Part shown: positions 1-5,832 of the stretch, piece by piece
How positions within the stretch are numbered: the stretch's first letter is position 1
Layout: each line of letters opens with the position of its first letter
Assembly (NCBI GenBank): GCA_003647095.1
Contig: QMME01000279.1
Coordinates: 1 to 5,832, forward strand
From: Deltaproteobacteria bacterium
Lineage (GTDB): Bacteria; Myxococcota; B64-G9
Direction of reading: 5' to 3'
DNA length: 5,832 bases
Program-made: the position numbers and the translations under genes
Notes under the pieces: model-generated
Database searches by the model: none
The model's input: only the letters and a program-made list of their open reading frames with translations
What the model was told of the DNA's origin: nothing

Positions 1-3000
1 GCCAGGCCCCGTCGGCGTCCTGCAGCTCGATCTGCGGCCCCGCCTGCTGGTTCCAGCTGAAGCCCAGGGTTCGGCCCCGGGGATCGAAGCTGGCGCTGCC
101 GTCCAGCTGCACCCGGGCCCCGGCGAAGACGCTCTGGTCGGCTCCCGCCCGGGCCACCGGTTTCCCGGGACCGAAGACGATGCTGGTGGAACCACGGGCC
201 TGGCCCGGCGGCACGGCGCTGACCGCCAGGCCCGCCACCGCCGGCTGCTCCGCCGCCTGCACCACCAGCAGAAACTCCCCCTCCCGCGAGACCCGCTGGA
301 ACCCGGGCCGCTGGGGATCGTCGTCGTCGCCCAGCAGGCGGCCGGCCTCGAGCAGGACATCGAAGGCGCTGCCGTCGGCCACCAGGTTGCCGTCGGCGTC
401 CCGCACCGGGCCGGCCCGCACCAGCGAGGTGGAGACGCCGTCGGCGGGAATGGTCGCCGGCTCGGGATGCAGGGGAATCTCTCCCCGGGCGACACCCGGC
501 ACCACCGTCAGGGTGCCGCTGCTGCCGTCGGCCACCGCCGGGTCGGCGAAATCGGCCAGCACCGTGCCGCTGCCGACGGTGGTGGCGGAAAAGCGGGTGC
601 TGCGATCGGGCCCGGGCACGACGGTACCCATCTGTCCCTGCACCGACCAGCTCACCACCACGTCGCCCAGGAAGGATCCATCCTCGGCCCGGCCCACGGC
701 GTACAGCACCAGCTCCTCGTCGGCGGTCAGGACCAGGTCTCCAATCGGTTGGCCGCCTCCGCCGGGAGCGTCCTCGACGGTGACGTGGTGCAACCCTTCC
801 GGGCCGGTGCAGGCGTCCTGCTGGCACTGGCCCGGGGAGCAATCGACCTGTCCGCCGGGCAGGCAGCTACCCTGCCCGTCGCAACTGGAAACCTGCTCGA
901 GCATCGTCTCGTCCCGGCAGGCGGCCGGGGCGCAGGTGGTACCCGCCGGCCACAGCCGGCACGAGCCCCGGCCGTCGCAGGAACCCTCGGCCTGGCAGCT
1001 TTCCGCCGGCTGGCCCGGGCACTCGTCCAGGGGATCCTCTCCCGCCGGCACCGGCACGCACTCGTCGCGATCCCCGGCACAGACCCGGCAGGGGCCACAG
1101 GCGTCGTCCGGATCGCTGCCCGCCTCCAGCAATACCGTGCAGCCGCCCTGGCCGTCGCAACGGGCGCAGGGCCCACAGGCCTTTTCCGGGCCCGGCAGGC
1201 TGCAGCCCCCCTGCCCGTCGCAGGAGCCGCCACAGGCACCCTGGCCGCCGCACTCGTTGTCGGGATCCTCTCCGGCGGTCACGAAGGTGCAGTTACCCGG
1301 CGCGGCGGCGGCATCGCAACGCTGGCAGGTGCCGGCACACTCCTCGGCGCAGCACACCCCGTCCGTGCAGAAGCCGCTGGCACACTGGGCGGGCCGCTGG
1401 CAGGCCGCCCCCGGCTCCAGCACCGGCAGGCAGGCGCCCGCCTGGCAGAAGTACCCCGGCAGGCAGTGCTCGTCCTGCTGGCAGCTGCTGCGGCAGCCGT
1501 GCTCGTCGGCGCAAGCGAACCCGGCGCAATCCCGGCTGCCGGAATCCTGGCAGTTGCCCTGCCCGTCACAGAGGTCTTCGGGTTGGAGGATGCCTTCCGC
1601 GCAGGAAGCCTGCTGGCACACCGTGCCCGCCGGCCACAGCGGGCAGCCGCCGCTGCCGTTGCAGGTTCCCTGGAAACCGCAGCTTTCCGGAGGGTCGTCG
1701 GGACAGTCGTCCAGGGGGTCCTCGCCGGCGGCCACCGGGCGGCAGCCGTCGGCCCCACCCGAGCAGGCATGGCAGGGGGGACACTCGTCGAAGGGGTCGC
1801 TGCCGGCGGCGGCCACCTGGCTGCAGGCGCCCAGGCCGTCGCAGGACAGGCATTCTCCGCAGTGCACCCCGGCCGGGGGAAAGCGGCAGCCGCCGCTGCC
1901 GTCGCAGACTCCCCCGCAGGTGTCCTGCCCGGCACAGTCGTCACGCGGGTCCTGGCCGTCGGGCACCGGCAGGCAGCCGCCCGGATCGGCGGCCAGGGCG
2001 CAGGAAAAGCAGGGCGAGGCGCAACGGCTGTCGCAGCAGACACCGTCGCTGCAGAAGCCGCTGATGCACTGCTCGTCGCTCTGGCAGGGTTCGCCGCGCT
2101 GCAGGTAGGCGATGCATTGCCCGGCCGAGCAGCGGCTGTCGCCCACGCAGTCGCCGTCGCTGCTGCAGTCGCTGCGGCAGGACACGGCGTCCAGGCAGAC
2201 GTAGGGTGCGCAGGATTCCTGGCCGGCATCGACGCAGTTGCCCGCCCCGTCGCAGGTATCGGCGGGCTCGTGGACACCCTGCTGGCAGCTTTCCGGTCCG
2301 CACTCGGTGCCGGCCGGCCACAGCAGGCAGTGGCCCGCCCCGTCGCAGGCGCCGCTGGTGGAACAACTCTGCGGGGGATTGTCCGGGCAATCGTCGAGGG
2401 GATCGCTGCCCGCGGCCACCGGCAGGCAATCGGGCCCGTCACCGGGGCAGGCCTGGCAGACCGGGCAGGCGTCGAGGGGATCGCTGCCGGCGGGATCGAA
2501 CTGGTTGCAGTTGCCGTTGCCGTCGCAGGCGGCGCAGGTGGCGCAGCGGGTGGCCCCCGTCGGGTAACGACACTGGCCGGCCCCGTCGCAGACGGCGCCG
2601 CAGGGCCCGCTTCCCGGGCATTCCTCGTCCGGGTCGCTGCCGTCGTCCAGGTAGGAACAGATGCCTTCCCGGCCGGGCAGGTCGCAGCGACGGCACAAGC
2701 CGCCGCAGGCGGCGTCGCAGCAGACATCGTCGACGCACTCGCCGCTGTCGCACTCGGAGGAATCGTTGCAGGCCGAGCCGTCGGGCTTGCGGGTCACCTG
2801 CACGTCGACCGCCGGGCTGGTATCACCGAACCAGGCCACTCCCTCGTGAACCAGGCGCCACTGGAAGGTATAGGTGCCGGTCTGGCCGGGAGCCACCACC
2901 TCGAAGGAGAAGACGGCCTGCCCGCCGGCGGGAACGTCTGCGGGCAGGGCCACCCGGCTGCTGCCCCAGTTGTCGTTGTCCTGGGGAGCCTGGCTGCCCA

Positions 3001-3928
3001 GGGCGTAGCCGGCGGCCGTCGACCAGGTGTCCACCCCGTCGTTGCGGAACACCAGCTGAACCGGCGCGCGCTGGGTGATGAACATCGTCGCCGGCGGGGG
3101 TTGCTGGGAGACGAAGGCGGCCCGGTGCTCGGGCAGGAGGTAGTCGACGGTGAGCCGCGGGCGCAGCGACACCGAGGAGTGATCGTCCGAGCACCAGAGG
3201 AGCCAGTCGCCGTCGTAGAGGGTATCGTTGGTGGGAAAGACGGCCAGGCCGTGGTTGCCGGCGGGATCGGCCGCCCAGTCGGCCACCAGGTCGGTCACGT
3301 CCCAGTCCCACCACCTGTTGAAATCCTCCACGTAGACATCGTCGCCGACCACGTCGAGCGCCGGGCGGTTGTTGTAGGTCAGCGTCATCTCCTCCCAGGA
3401 ATCGAGCACCCGGCGAACGGCGGCGCTCTGCTTGTAGCCGTAAGCGTCGTAGGCGTACAGCGACAGGGTGGCCTGCTGCACCTGGGCCCCCTCCGGCAGG
3501 TGGCCGGCCAGGTCGAACTGCAGGTAGAACCAGGCCACGTTGCCGTTGGCGCCCAGGGCCAGGTACTCGTCGTCGCCGTAGTTGTCGTCCGGCCAGTAGG
3601 CCCAGGCGGTGGTGCCGGCGTGCTGGTAGCTCGTGTCCGGCTGCAGGCCCTGCTGGAAGATCACCGTGGCGGAGACATCGCGTGTGCCGGCCGCGGCCAG
3701 CCGCCGGGGTCGTGCCGCGACCGGCTCCGCCCGGCCGGCCCGCAGCACCAGCCGGCCGGAAGTGCTCACCGGGCCGGCCAGTTCCGAAGCGGCCGCCAGC
3801 AACGGGGCCCGCTCGCCGGCGTGGGGCCGGTAGCGTTCCTCGCCGCAGGAAGCAAGCAGCAACGAAGCCAGGCCGAAGACCAGGAACCCGGGCGGCGGCC
3901 GGAAGCAACGATCTGTCGGTGTGCCCAT
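1..3928 (-). CDS. Giant modular Cys-rich surface lipoprotein (DNRLRE, NBR1-Ig, Cys-rich repeats, Big/PKD-like), 3' end off window
   Basis: The frame is open from an ATG at 3928 to the left edge (1309 codons, no stop seen), with GGAGG 5 nt upstream. Residues 1-28 are a lipoprotein signal: Arg-containing n-region, hydrophobic core, lipobox L-A-S-C with the lipidated Cys at 28. Gly follows it, so there is no Asp+2 retention signal. After a linker (29-83) comes a DNRLRE/CBM96-like beta-sandwich (84-266), recognised by 'LPEGAQVQQATLSLY', W178-E-E followed by T-L-T-Y-N-N-x-P, and W-D-V-T-D-L-V. An NBR1-type Ig domain (about 269-380) has four tryptophans: W302, W321, W357 and W366. Residues 386-1040 hold 104 cysteines in three tandem modules. 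Two Ig/Big-like beta domains follow (about 1046-1143 and 1152-1252), then a PKD-like domain from 1254 ('LDGSASFDPRG'), cut by the window edge. Domain names come from family knowledge. A role as surface adhesin, carbohydrate-binding or structural protein is inference. C246 is a lone Cys in the DNRLRE domain. There is no TTA, CTA or TCA codon in the visible gene. Confidence 0.92.
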   Translation of the reverse strand, partial: MGTPTDRCFRPPPGFLVFGLASLLLASCGEERYRPHAGERAPLLAAASELAGPVSTSGRLVLRAGRAEPVAARPRRLAAAGTRDVSATVIFQQGLQPDTSYQHAGTTAWAYWPDDNYGDDEYLALGANGNVAWFYLQFDLAGHLPEGAQVQQATLSLYAYDAYGYKQSAAVRRVLDSWEEMTLTYNNRPALDVVGDDVYVEDFNRWWDWDVTDLVADWAADPAGNHGLAVFPTNDTLYDGDWLLWCSDDHSSVSLRPRLTVDYLLPEHRAAFVSQQPPPATMFITQRAPVQLVFRNDGVDTWSTAAGYALGSQAPQDNDNWGSSRVALPADVPAGGQAVFSFEVVAPGQTGTYTFQWRLVHEGVAWFGDTSPAVDVQVTRKPDGSACNDSSECDSGECVDDVCCDAACGGLCRRCDLPGREGICSYLDDGSDPDEECPGSGPCGAVCDGAGQCRYPTGATRCATCAACDGNGNCNQFDPAGSDPLDACPVCQACPGDGPDCLPVAAGSDPLDDCPDNPPQSCSTSGACDGAGHCLLWPAGTECGPESCQQGVHEPADTCDGAGNCVDAGQESCAPYVCLDAVSCRSDCSSDGDCVGDSRCSAGQCIAYLQRGEPCQSDEQCISGFCSDGVCCDSRCASPCFSCALAADPGGCLPVPDGQDPRDDCAGQDTCGGVCDGSGGCRFPPAGVHCGECLSCDGLGACSQVAAAGSDPFDECPPCHACSGGADGCRPVAAGEDPLDDCPDDPPESCGFQGTCNGSGGCPLWPAGTVCQQASCAEGILQPEDLCDGQGNCQDSGSRDCAGFACADEHGCRSSCQQDEHCLPGYFCQAGACLPVLEPGAACQRPAQCASGFCTDGVCCAEECAGTCQRCDAAAAPGNCTFVTAGEDPDNECGGQGACGGSCDGQGGCSLPGPEKACGPCARCDGQGGCTVLLEAGSDPDDACGPCRVCAGDRDECVPVPAGEDPLDECPGQPAESCQAEGSCDGRGSCRLWPAGTTCAPAACRDETMLEQVSSCDGQGSCLPGGQVDCSPGQCQQDACTGPEGLHHVTVEDAPGGGGQPIGDLVLTADEELVLYAVGRAEDGSFLGDVVVSWSVQGQMGTVVPGPDRSTRFSATTVGSGTVLADFADPAVADGSSGTLTVVPGVARGEIPLHPEPATIPADGVSTSLVRAGPVRDADGNLVADGSAFDVLLEAGRLLGDDDDPQRPGFQRVSREGEFLLVVQAAEQPAVAGLAVSAVPPGQARGSTSIVFGPGKPVARAGADQSVFAGARVQLDGSASFDPRGRTLGFSWNQQAGPQIELQDADGAW
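809..2782 (-). repeat. Three tandem Cys-rich modules within the lipoprotein gene
   Basis: On the minus strand the units are 2782-2096 (229 codons, residues 383-611), 2095-1412 (228 codons, 612-839) and 1411-809 (201 codons, 840-1040). Each begins with a variant of G-x-x-C-x(5)-C-x-S-G-x-C-x-D-G-V-C-C, a signature familiar from myxobacterial secreted proteins. Units 1 and 2 each have 36 cysteines in the same order. Unit 3 has 32 and lacks the last four, which in units 1 and 2 lie in the R-S-x-C end segment. Each unit carries four CDGxGxC motifs (one is CNGSGGC), three G-x-DP-x-[DN]-x-C loops and one C-x-LWPAGT-x-C motif. Copies are diverged at both protein and DNA level, so this is an old duplication, not a recent one. 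Confidence 0.9.
2393..2488 (-). repeat. 18-bp direct repeat pair inside Cys-rich module 1
   Basis: The plus-strand string gtcgaggggatcgctgcc occurs at 2393-2410 and again at 2471-2488, 78 bp (26 codons) apart and in the same reading frame. On the minus strand both copies encode the 'GSDPLD' loop before a cysteine. A diverged version lies near 1788-1806. The identity is probably a remnant of sub-repeat duplication, or the result of strong codon preference on a conserved loop. Confidence 0.75.
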
Positions 3929-3933
3929 GCACT

Positions 3934-3938
3934 CCTCC
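3934..3938 (-). promoter_or_regulatory. Ribosome binding site of the giant lipoprotein gene
   Basis: The minus strand reads GGAGG, then 5 nt, then ATG at 3928. This decides the start. An in-frame GTG lies upstream, but it directly precedes the GGAGG and has no comparable site of its own. The chosen start gives a signal peptide of normal length with its lipobox Cys at 28. Confidence 0.8.
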
Positions 3939-3957
3939 ACTCGCGGTTGTACGACAC

Positions 3958-3987
3958 AGTTTGCCCCCAATGGTGCCTCCCTGTAAA
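3958..3987 (-). promoter_or_regulatory. Candidate promoter for the giant lipoprotein gene
   Basis: On the minus strand TTTACA (3987-3982) is separated by 18 nt from CAAACT (3963-3958). The -35 box is a fair match and the -10 box is poor, so this is a weak candidate. It would place transcription start near 3951, about 22 nt before the ATG. A different sigma factor or an activator could equally be used. Confidence 0.3.
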
Positions 3988-3995
3988 CCCGTACG

Positions 3996-4024
3996 TTGAA
4001 CCGCCGGCCGAGCCGTGCTATTTT
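3996..4024 (+). promoter_or_regulatory. Sigma70-type promoter with extended -10 for the PEGA/lipoprotein operon
   Basis: TTGAAC (3996-4001), a 17-nt spacer, then TATTTT (4019-4024) preceded by TGC (extended -10, TGn). Box sequences and spacing both fit a housekeeping promoter, and the T-run stands out in otherwise GC-rich DNA. Transcription would start near 4031, leaving a short leader of about 24 nt before the ATG at 4055. Confidence 0.65.
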
Positions 4025-4040
4025 TCCGGCGTCGGCAAAC

Positions 4041-4050
4041 GGAAAGAAGG
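4041..4050 (+). promoter_or_regulatory. Ribosome binding site of the PEGA-domain gene
   Basis: The purine run GGAAAGAAGG ends 4 nt before the ATG at 4055. GAAGG (spacing 4) or GGAAAG (spacing 8) could pair with 16S rRNA. It supports ATG 4055 over the much longer open frame upstream. The 8-bp palindrome AAGGCCTT (4047-4054) sits directly against the start codon. Confidence 0.6.
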
Positions 4051-4054
4051 CCTT

Positions 4055-5470
4055 ATGGGTCCAGCAACACAACTCCGCCTGGCAACGACGCTGGCGTTGC
4101 TGCTGGCGGCGGCAACCGGGGCCGCGGCGGACGGCGGCGCGTCCCCCGGGAAATCGCCGGCGCCTTCGGCCCGGCGGGCCCTGGTGCTGCTGGTTCCCAC
4201 CCGGGCGGCCGGCGCCGAGCTGGAGGAGGCCGCCGGCGACATCGATCACCAGCTGGAGCAACTGCTGGCCGGCACCAAGGGTGCCGAGCCGCTGCCGGCC
4301 GGTTCGCTGGGCAAGGCGCTGTTCGCCCGGCTGCCGGAAGAGATTGCCCGGGATTTCCAGCGGGCCCGGCAGGAGCTGGCCGCCGGCCGGCAGAACCTGC
4401 TCGGGCTCGATCTCGACCAGGCCCTGGAAAAGCTCGTGTCGGCCCGGGTATTGCTGCGCCGGCACCTGCAGTGGCTGCCGGAGCCGGCCCCCCTGGTGGA
4501 AGTGCTCATGGCCCTGGCCGAGGCACTGGAGGCCGCCGGCTACGGCGAGCAGGCCCTGGCCGCCTATCGCGAGGTGCTGTCGCTGGTGCCCGACTACGTC
4601 CCCGATCCCGGCCAGCTGCCCAGCCGCTGCCAGAAGCTGTTCGACCACGCCCTGGAACAGGCCCGGGACCTGGCCGGCAAGCTGCTGGTGGACAGCCAGC
4701 CCGGCGGGGCCACGGTGTTCCTCGACGGCATGCGCCTGGGACAGACCCCGCTGGTCAGCGATGACGTGGCCGAGGGACTGCACGGCCTTTCCTTGTGGAA
4801 GGAAGGCCACGTCGGCCAGCGCCGGATCGTCGAGGTCAAGACCGCCGAGACCACGCGGCTCCAGTTCGACCTGCCGCCCCTGCCCGCCACCCGGGCAGTG
4901 CAAAAATTGCAACAGGCGCTCGCGCACGGGGACGCCGCTGACGAGATCCTCCGCCGGGCCCTGCAGGCCCGGCAGGCGGCCGGCGCCAGCCACCTGCTGC
5001 TGGGCCAGCTGGTGCAACTTGCCGGCGGGCGCCGGGCCTGGACGGCGGTGCTGCTGCGCCCGGACGGCAGCTACCTGCGCTTCGCCGTCGACTGGACCGC
5101 CTCGCAGCCGCTGCGGCTGCCCCCCTCGCTGGCCACGGAAATCGCCCGGGCGCTTTCCGGCGTCAGGCGAAAAGCGGCCGAGCCGCTGATCGCCGGCCTG
5201 GATTTCTCGGCCTCCCTGCTGGGCAGCCCGGCCCGGCCCCCTGCTCCGGCGACGGAACCGCAACCGGAGCCCGCTGCTCCGGCAACCGCGACTCCCGGCG
5301 CCGGCACCCGCTGGTGGTCGGGATTGCTTTCCCGGTGGTGGTTCTGGACCATCGCCGGCGGCCTGGCCGCCGGGGCCCTGGCCACCGGCCTGGCGGTGGG
5401 CCTGAGCAGCGGCAGCACGGTGCAGGATCCCGACCGGCTGGTGATCACCATCGAAAGGTCGGTGCCGTGA
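4055..5470 (+). CDS. Secreted PEGA-domain protein with C-terminal membrane helix
   Basis: The product has 471 residues. Residues 1-25 are a signal peptide (R8, Leu/Ala core, probable cleavage after A-A-A at 23-25). Residues 95-205 are helix-rich with an alternating Ala/Leu pattern ('ALAEALEAAGYGEQALAAY') resembling a TPR-like fold. A PEGA domain starts at about 208 ('GKLLVDSQPGGATVFLDG', then L-G-Q-T-P-L at 228-233) and runs to about 272. Residues 280-375 form a second alpha/beta region I do not recognise. A Pro/Ala-rich linker (392-416) leads to a Trp-rich start (W420, W421, W428, W429, W431) and one membrane helix (about 430-451), with a 20-residue tail ending in beta-prone 'LVITIE'. This layout is common among myxobacterial PEGA proteins of unknown function. 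PEGA domains are thought to act in envelope or surface assembly, and the exact role here is unknown. It is the first gene of an operon with the overlapping lipoprotein gene. The frame stays open far upstream, but that part is antisense to the divergent gene. Confidence 0.9.
   Translation: MGPATQLRLATTLALLLAAATGAAADGGASPGKSPAPSARRALVLLVPTRAAGAELEEAAGDIDHQLEQLLAGTKGAEPLPAGSLGKALFARLPEEIARDFQRARQELAAGRQNLLGLDLDQALEKLVSARVLLRRHLQWLPEPAPLVEVLMALAEALEAAGYGEQALAAYREVLSLVPDYVPDPGQLPSRCQKLFDHALEQARDLAGKLLVDSQPGGATVFLDGMRLGQTPLVSDDVAEGLHGLSLWKEGHVGQRRIVEVKTAETTRLQFDLPPLPATRAVQKLQQALAHGDAADEILRRALQARQAAGASHLLLGQLVQLAGGRRAWTAVLLRPDGSYLRFAVDWTASQPLRLPPSLATEIARALSGVRRKAAEPLIAGLDFSASLLGSPARPPAPATEPQPEPAAPATATPGAGTRWWSGLLSRWWFWTIAGGLAAGALATGLAVGLSSGSTVQDPDRLVITIERSVP
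5453..5458 (+). promoter_or_regulatory. Ribosome binding site choosing the GTG start of the downstream lipoprotein
   Basis: GAAAGG lies inside the end of the PEGA gene, 8 nt before GTG 5467. The competing in-frame ATG at 5473 has its only purine-rich stretch (GTGAGG) directly abutting it, too close to work as a Shine-Dalgarno site. The GTG is therefore preferred, although re-initiation at the ATG cannot be excluded. Confidence 0.5.
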
Positions 5471-5832
5471 GGATGTCGGCGTCGACAACCAGGGTGGCCG
5501 CCTGGGCACTGGGCGGTTTGCTGCTGCCGGCGGTGCTGGCCGGCTGCGGGGGCACCAGCCACCTGCCGGGACAGAATGGCCGGTTGCAGCTGGTGATCCA
5601 CACCTCTCCCTTCGACGACGCCTGGGCCGCGGTGGCGGTGCTGCGCCTTACCGTCACCGGCGACGGCGACAGCCGGCAAGAGGAGTTCGCTCCCGGCCGG
5701 GAATCCGTGGAGCTCGAGTTCAGCCCCGCCGGCCAGGCCACCGTCCTGCTGGAGGGCCTCGACATCGATGGACGGGTGGTGGCCAGCGGCCGCAGCCTCC
5801 CTTTCGCGCTGAACGAGGGGGACAACCCGCCC
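5467..5832 (+). CDS. Putative lipoprotein, translationally coupled to the PEGA gene (3' end off window)
   Basis: The frame is open from GTG 5467 to the right edge (122 codons, no stop). The GTG overlaps the TGA of the PEGA gene as GTGA, a 4-bp overlap typical of translational coupling; ATG 5473 is the alternative start. Counted from the GTG, the signal has R2 and R9, a Leu/Ala/Val core and lipobox L-A-G-C with the lipidated Cys at 27, followed by Gly-Gly. The mature part (from about 37) alternates hydrophobic and polar residues ('GRLQLVIHTSPF', 'VELEFSPAGQATVLLEGLD') like an all-beta, Ig-type fold. I cannot assign a family. Residues after the Cys carry no Asp+2 retention signal, so outer-membrane placement is plausible. 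Sharing an operon with a membrane-anchored PEGA protein suggests a common envelope role, which is inference. Confidence 0.82.
   Translation, partial: MRMSASTTRVAAWALGGLLLPAVLAGCGGTSHLPGQNGRLQLVIHTSPFDDAWAAVAVLRLTVTGDGDSRQEEFAPGRESVELEFSPAGQATVLLEGLDIDGRVVASGRSLPFALNEGDNPP

Noticed and set aside
180..2108. A 642-codon plus-strand open frame rich in Pro, Ser, Gln and Trp
   Set aside because: Its repeats mirror the Cys-rich modules on the other strand. The Gln/Ser/Pro/Trp-rich composition is what shifted antisense reading of those modules yields, and there is no signal peptide or domain.
1279..2727. A 482-codon minus-strand open frame rich in Ala, Pro and Thr
   Set aside because: It is an off-frame shadow of the same strand's Cys-rich gene and shows no domain or start signal.
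809..2782. Regularly spaced short repeats that could suggest a CRISPR array
   Set aside because: The repeats are imperfect, keep the reading frame, vary in spacing and encode conserved Cys and Asp motifs. They are protein repeats.
2823..3932. A 369-codon minus-strand frame starting with GTG at 3932
   Set aside because: It overlaps the true start almost exactly but is shifted in frame. It is Arg/Gly/Pro-rich with no domain, whereas the neighbouring frame from 3928 gives the lipobox, DNRLRE and NBR1-Ig signatures.
467..4054. A plus-strand coding extension of the PEGA gene, giving a 1667-residue protein
   Set aside because: Its translation is Ala/Gly/Val-rich with no recognisable domain, while the opposite strand gives a lipoprotein with clear domains, a good ribosome binding site and a regular Cys register. 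The PEGA gene has its own promoter, ribosome binding site and signal peptide at 4055.
4900..4916. A short A/T-rich patch (gcaaaaattgcaa) as a possible internal promoter or operator
   Set aside because: It lies inside the PEGA coding frame, has no partner -35 box at a proper distance, and encodes an ordinary Val-Gln-Lys-Leu-Gln helix segment.
5071..5825. Minus-strand open frames opposite the end of the PEGA gene and the lipoprotein gene
   Set aside because: They are low-complexity Arg/Ala/Ser-rich translations that conflict with two well-supported plus-strand genes.

Overview
This is high-GC bacterial DNA (roughly 70% G+C by eye). It holds parts of two divergently transcribed units that encode exported envelope proteins. 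The content suggests Myxococcota or a related former-Deltaproteobacteria lineage: a lipoprotein with Cys-rich repeats of the 'SGFCxDGVCCD' type, a PEGA-domain protein with a Trp-flanked C-terminal membrane helix, and many secretion signals. The lineage call is inference; no phylogenetic marker is present.

Layout. Positions 3928 down to 1 (minus strand) are one open frame for a very large lipoprotein. Its start is in the window and its 3' end lies off the left edge, leaving 1309 codons visible. In order it has a lipoprotein signal peptide, a DNRLRE (CBM96-like) beta-sandwich, an NBR1-type four-tryptophan Ig domain, three tandem ~228-residue Cys-rich modules (36, 36 and 32 cysteines), two Ig/Big-like beta domains and the start of a PKD-like domain. 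Positions 3929-4054 are a 126-bp divergent intergenic region with a convincing sigma70-type promoter for the plus strand and a weaker candidate for the minus strand. Positions 4055-5470 (plus) encode a secreted, membrane-anchored PEGA-domain protein. Positions 5467-5832 (plus) are the start of a lipoprotein gene that overlaps the PEGA gene by 4 bp (GTGA) and runs off the right edge.

How they may work together. All three products are predicted to be exported: two are lipoproteins, and one has a cleavable signal plus a C-terminal membrane helix. The PEGA gene and the downstream lipoprotein gene look like a translationally coupled operon. The big lipoprotein looks like a surface adhesin or structural protein built from binding and spacer domains. 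A functional link between the two units is suggested only by the shared promoter region and is not proven. I see no RNA genes, mobile elements, CRISPR arrays or terminators. The long plus-strand reading frame across 467-4054 is the codon-aligned antisense shadow of the big lipoprotein gene.
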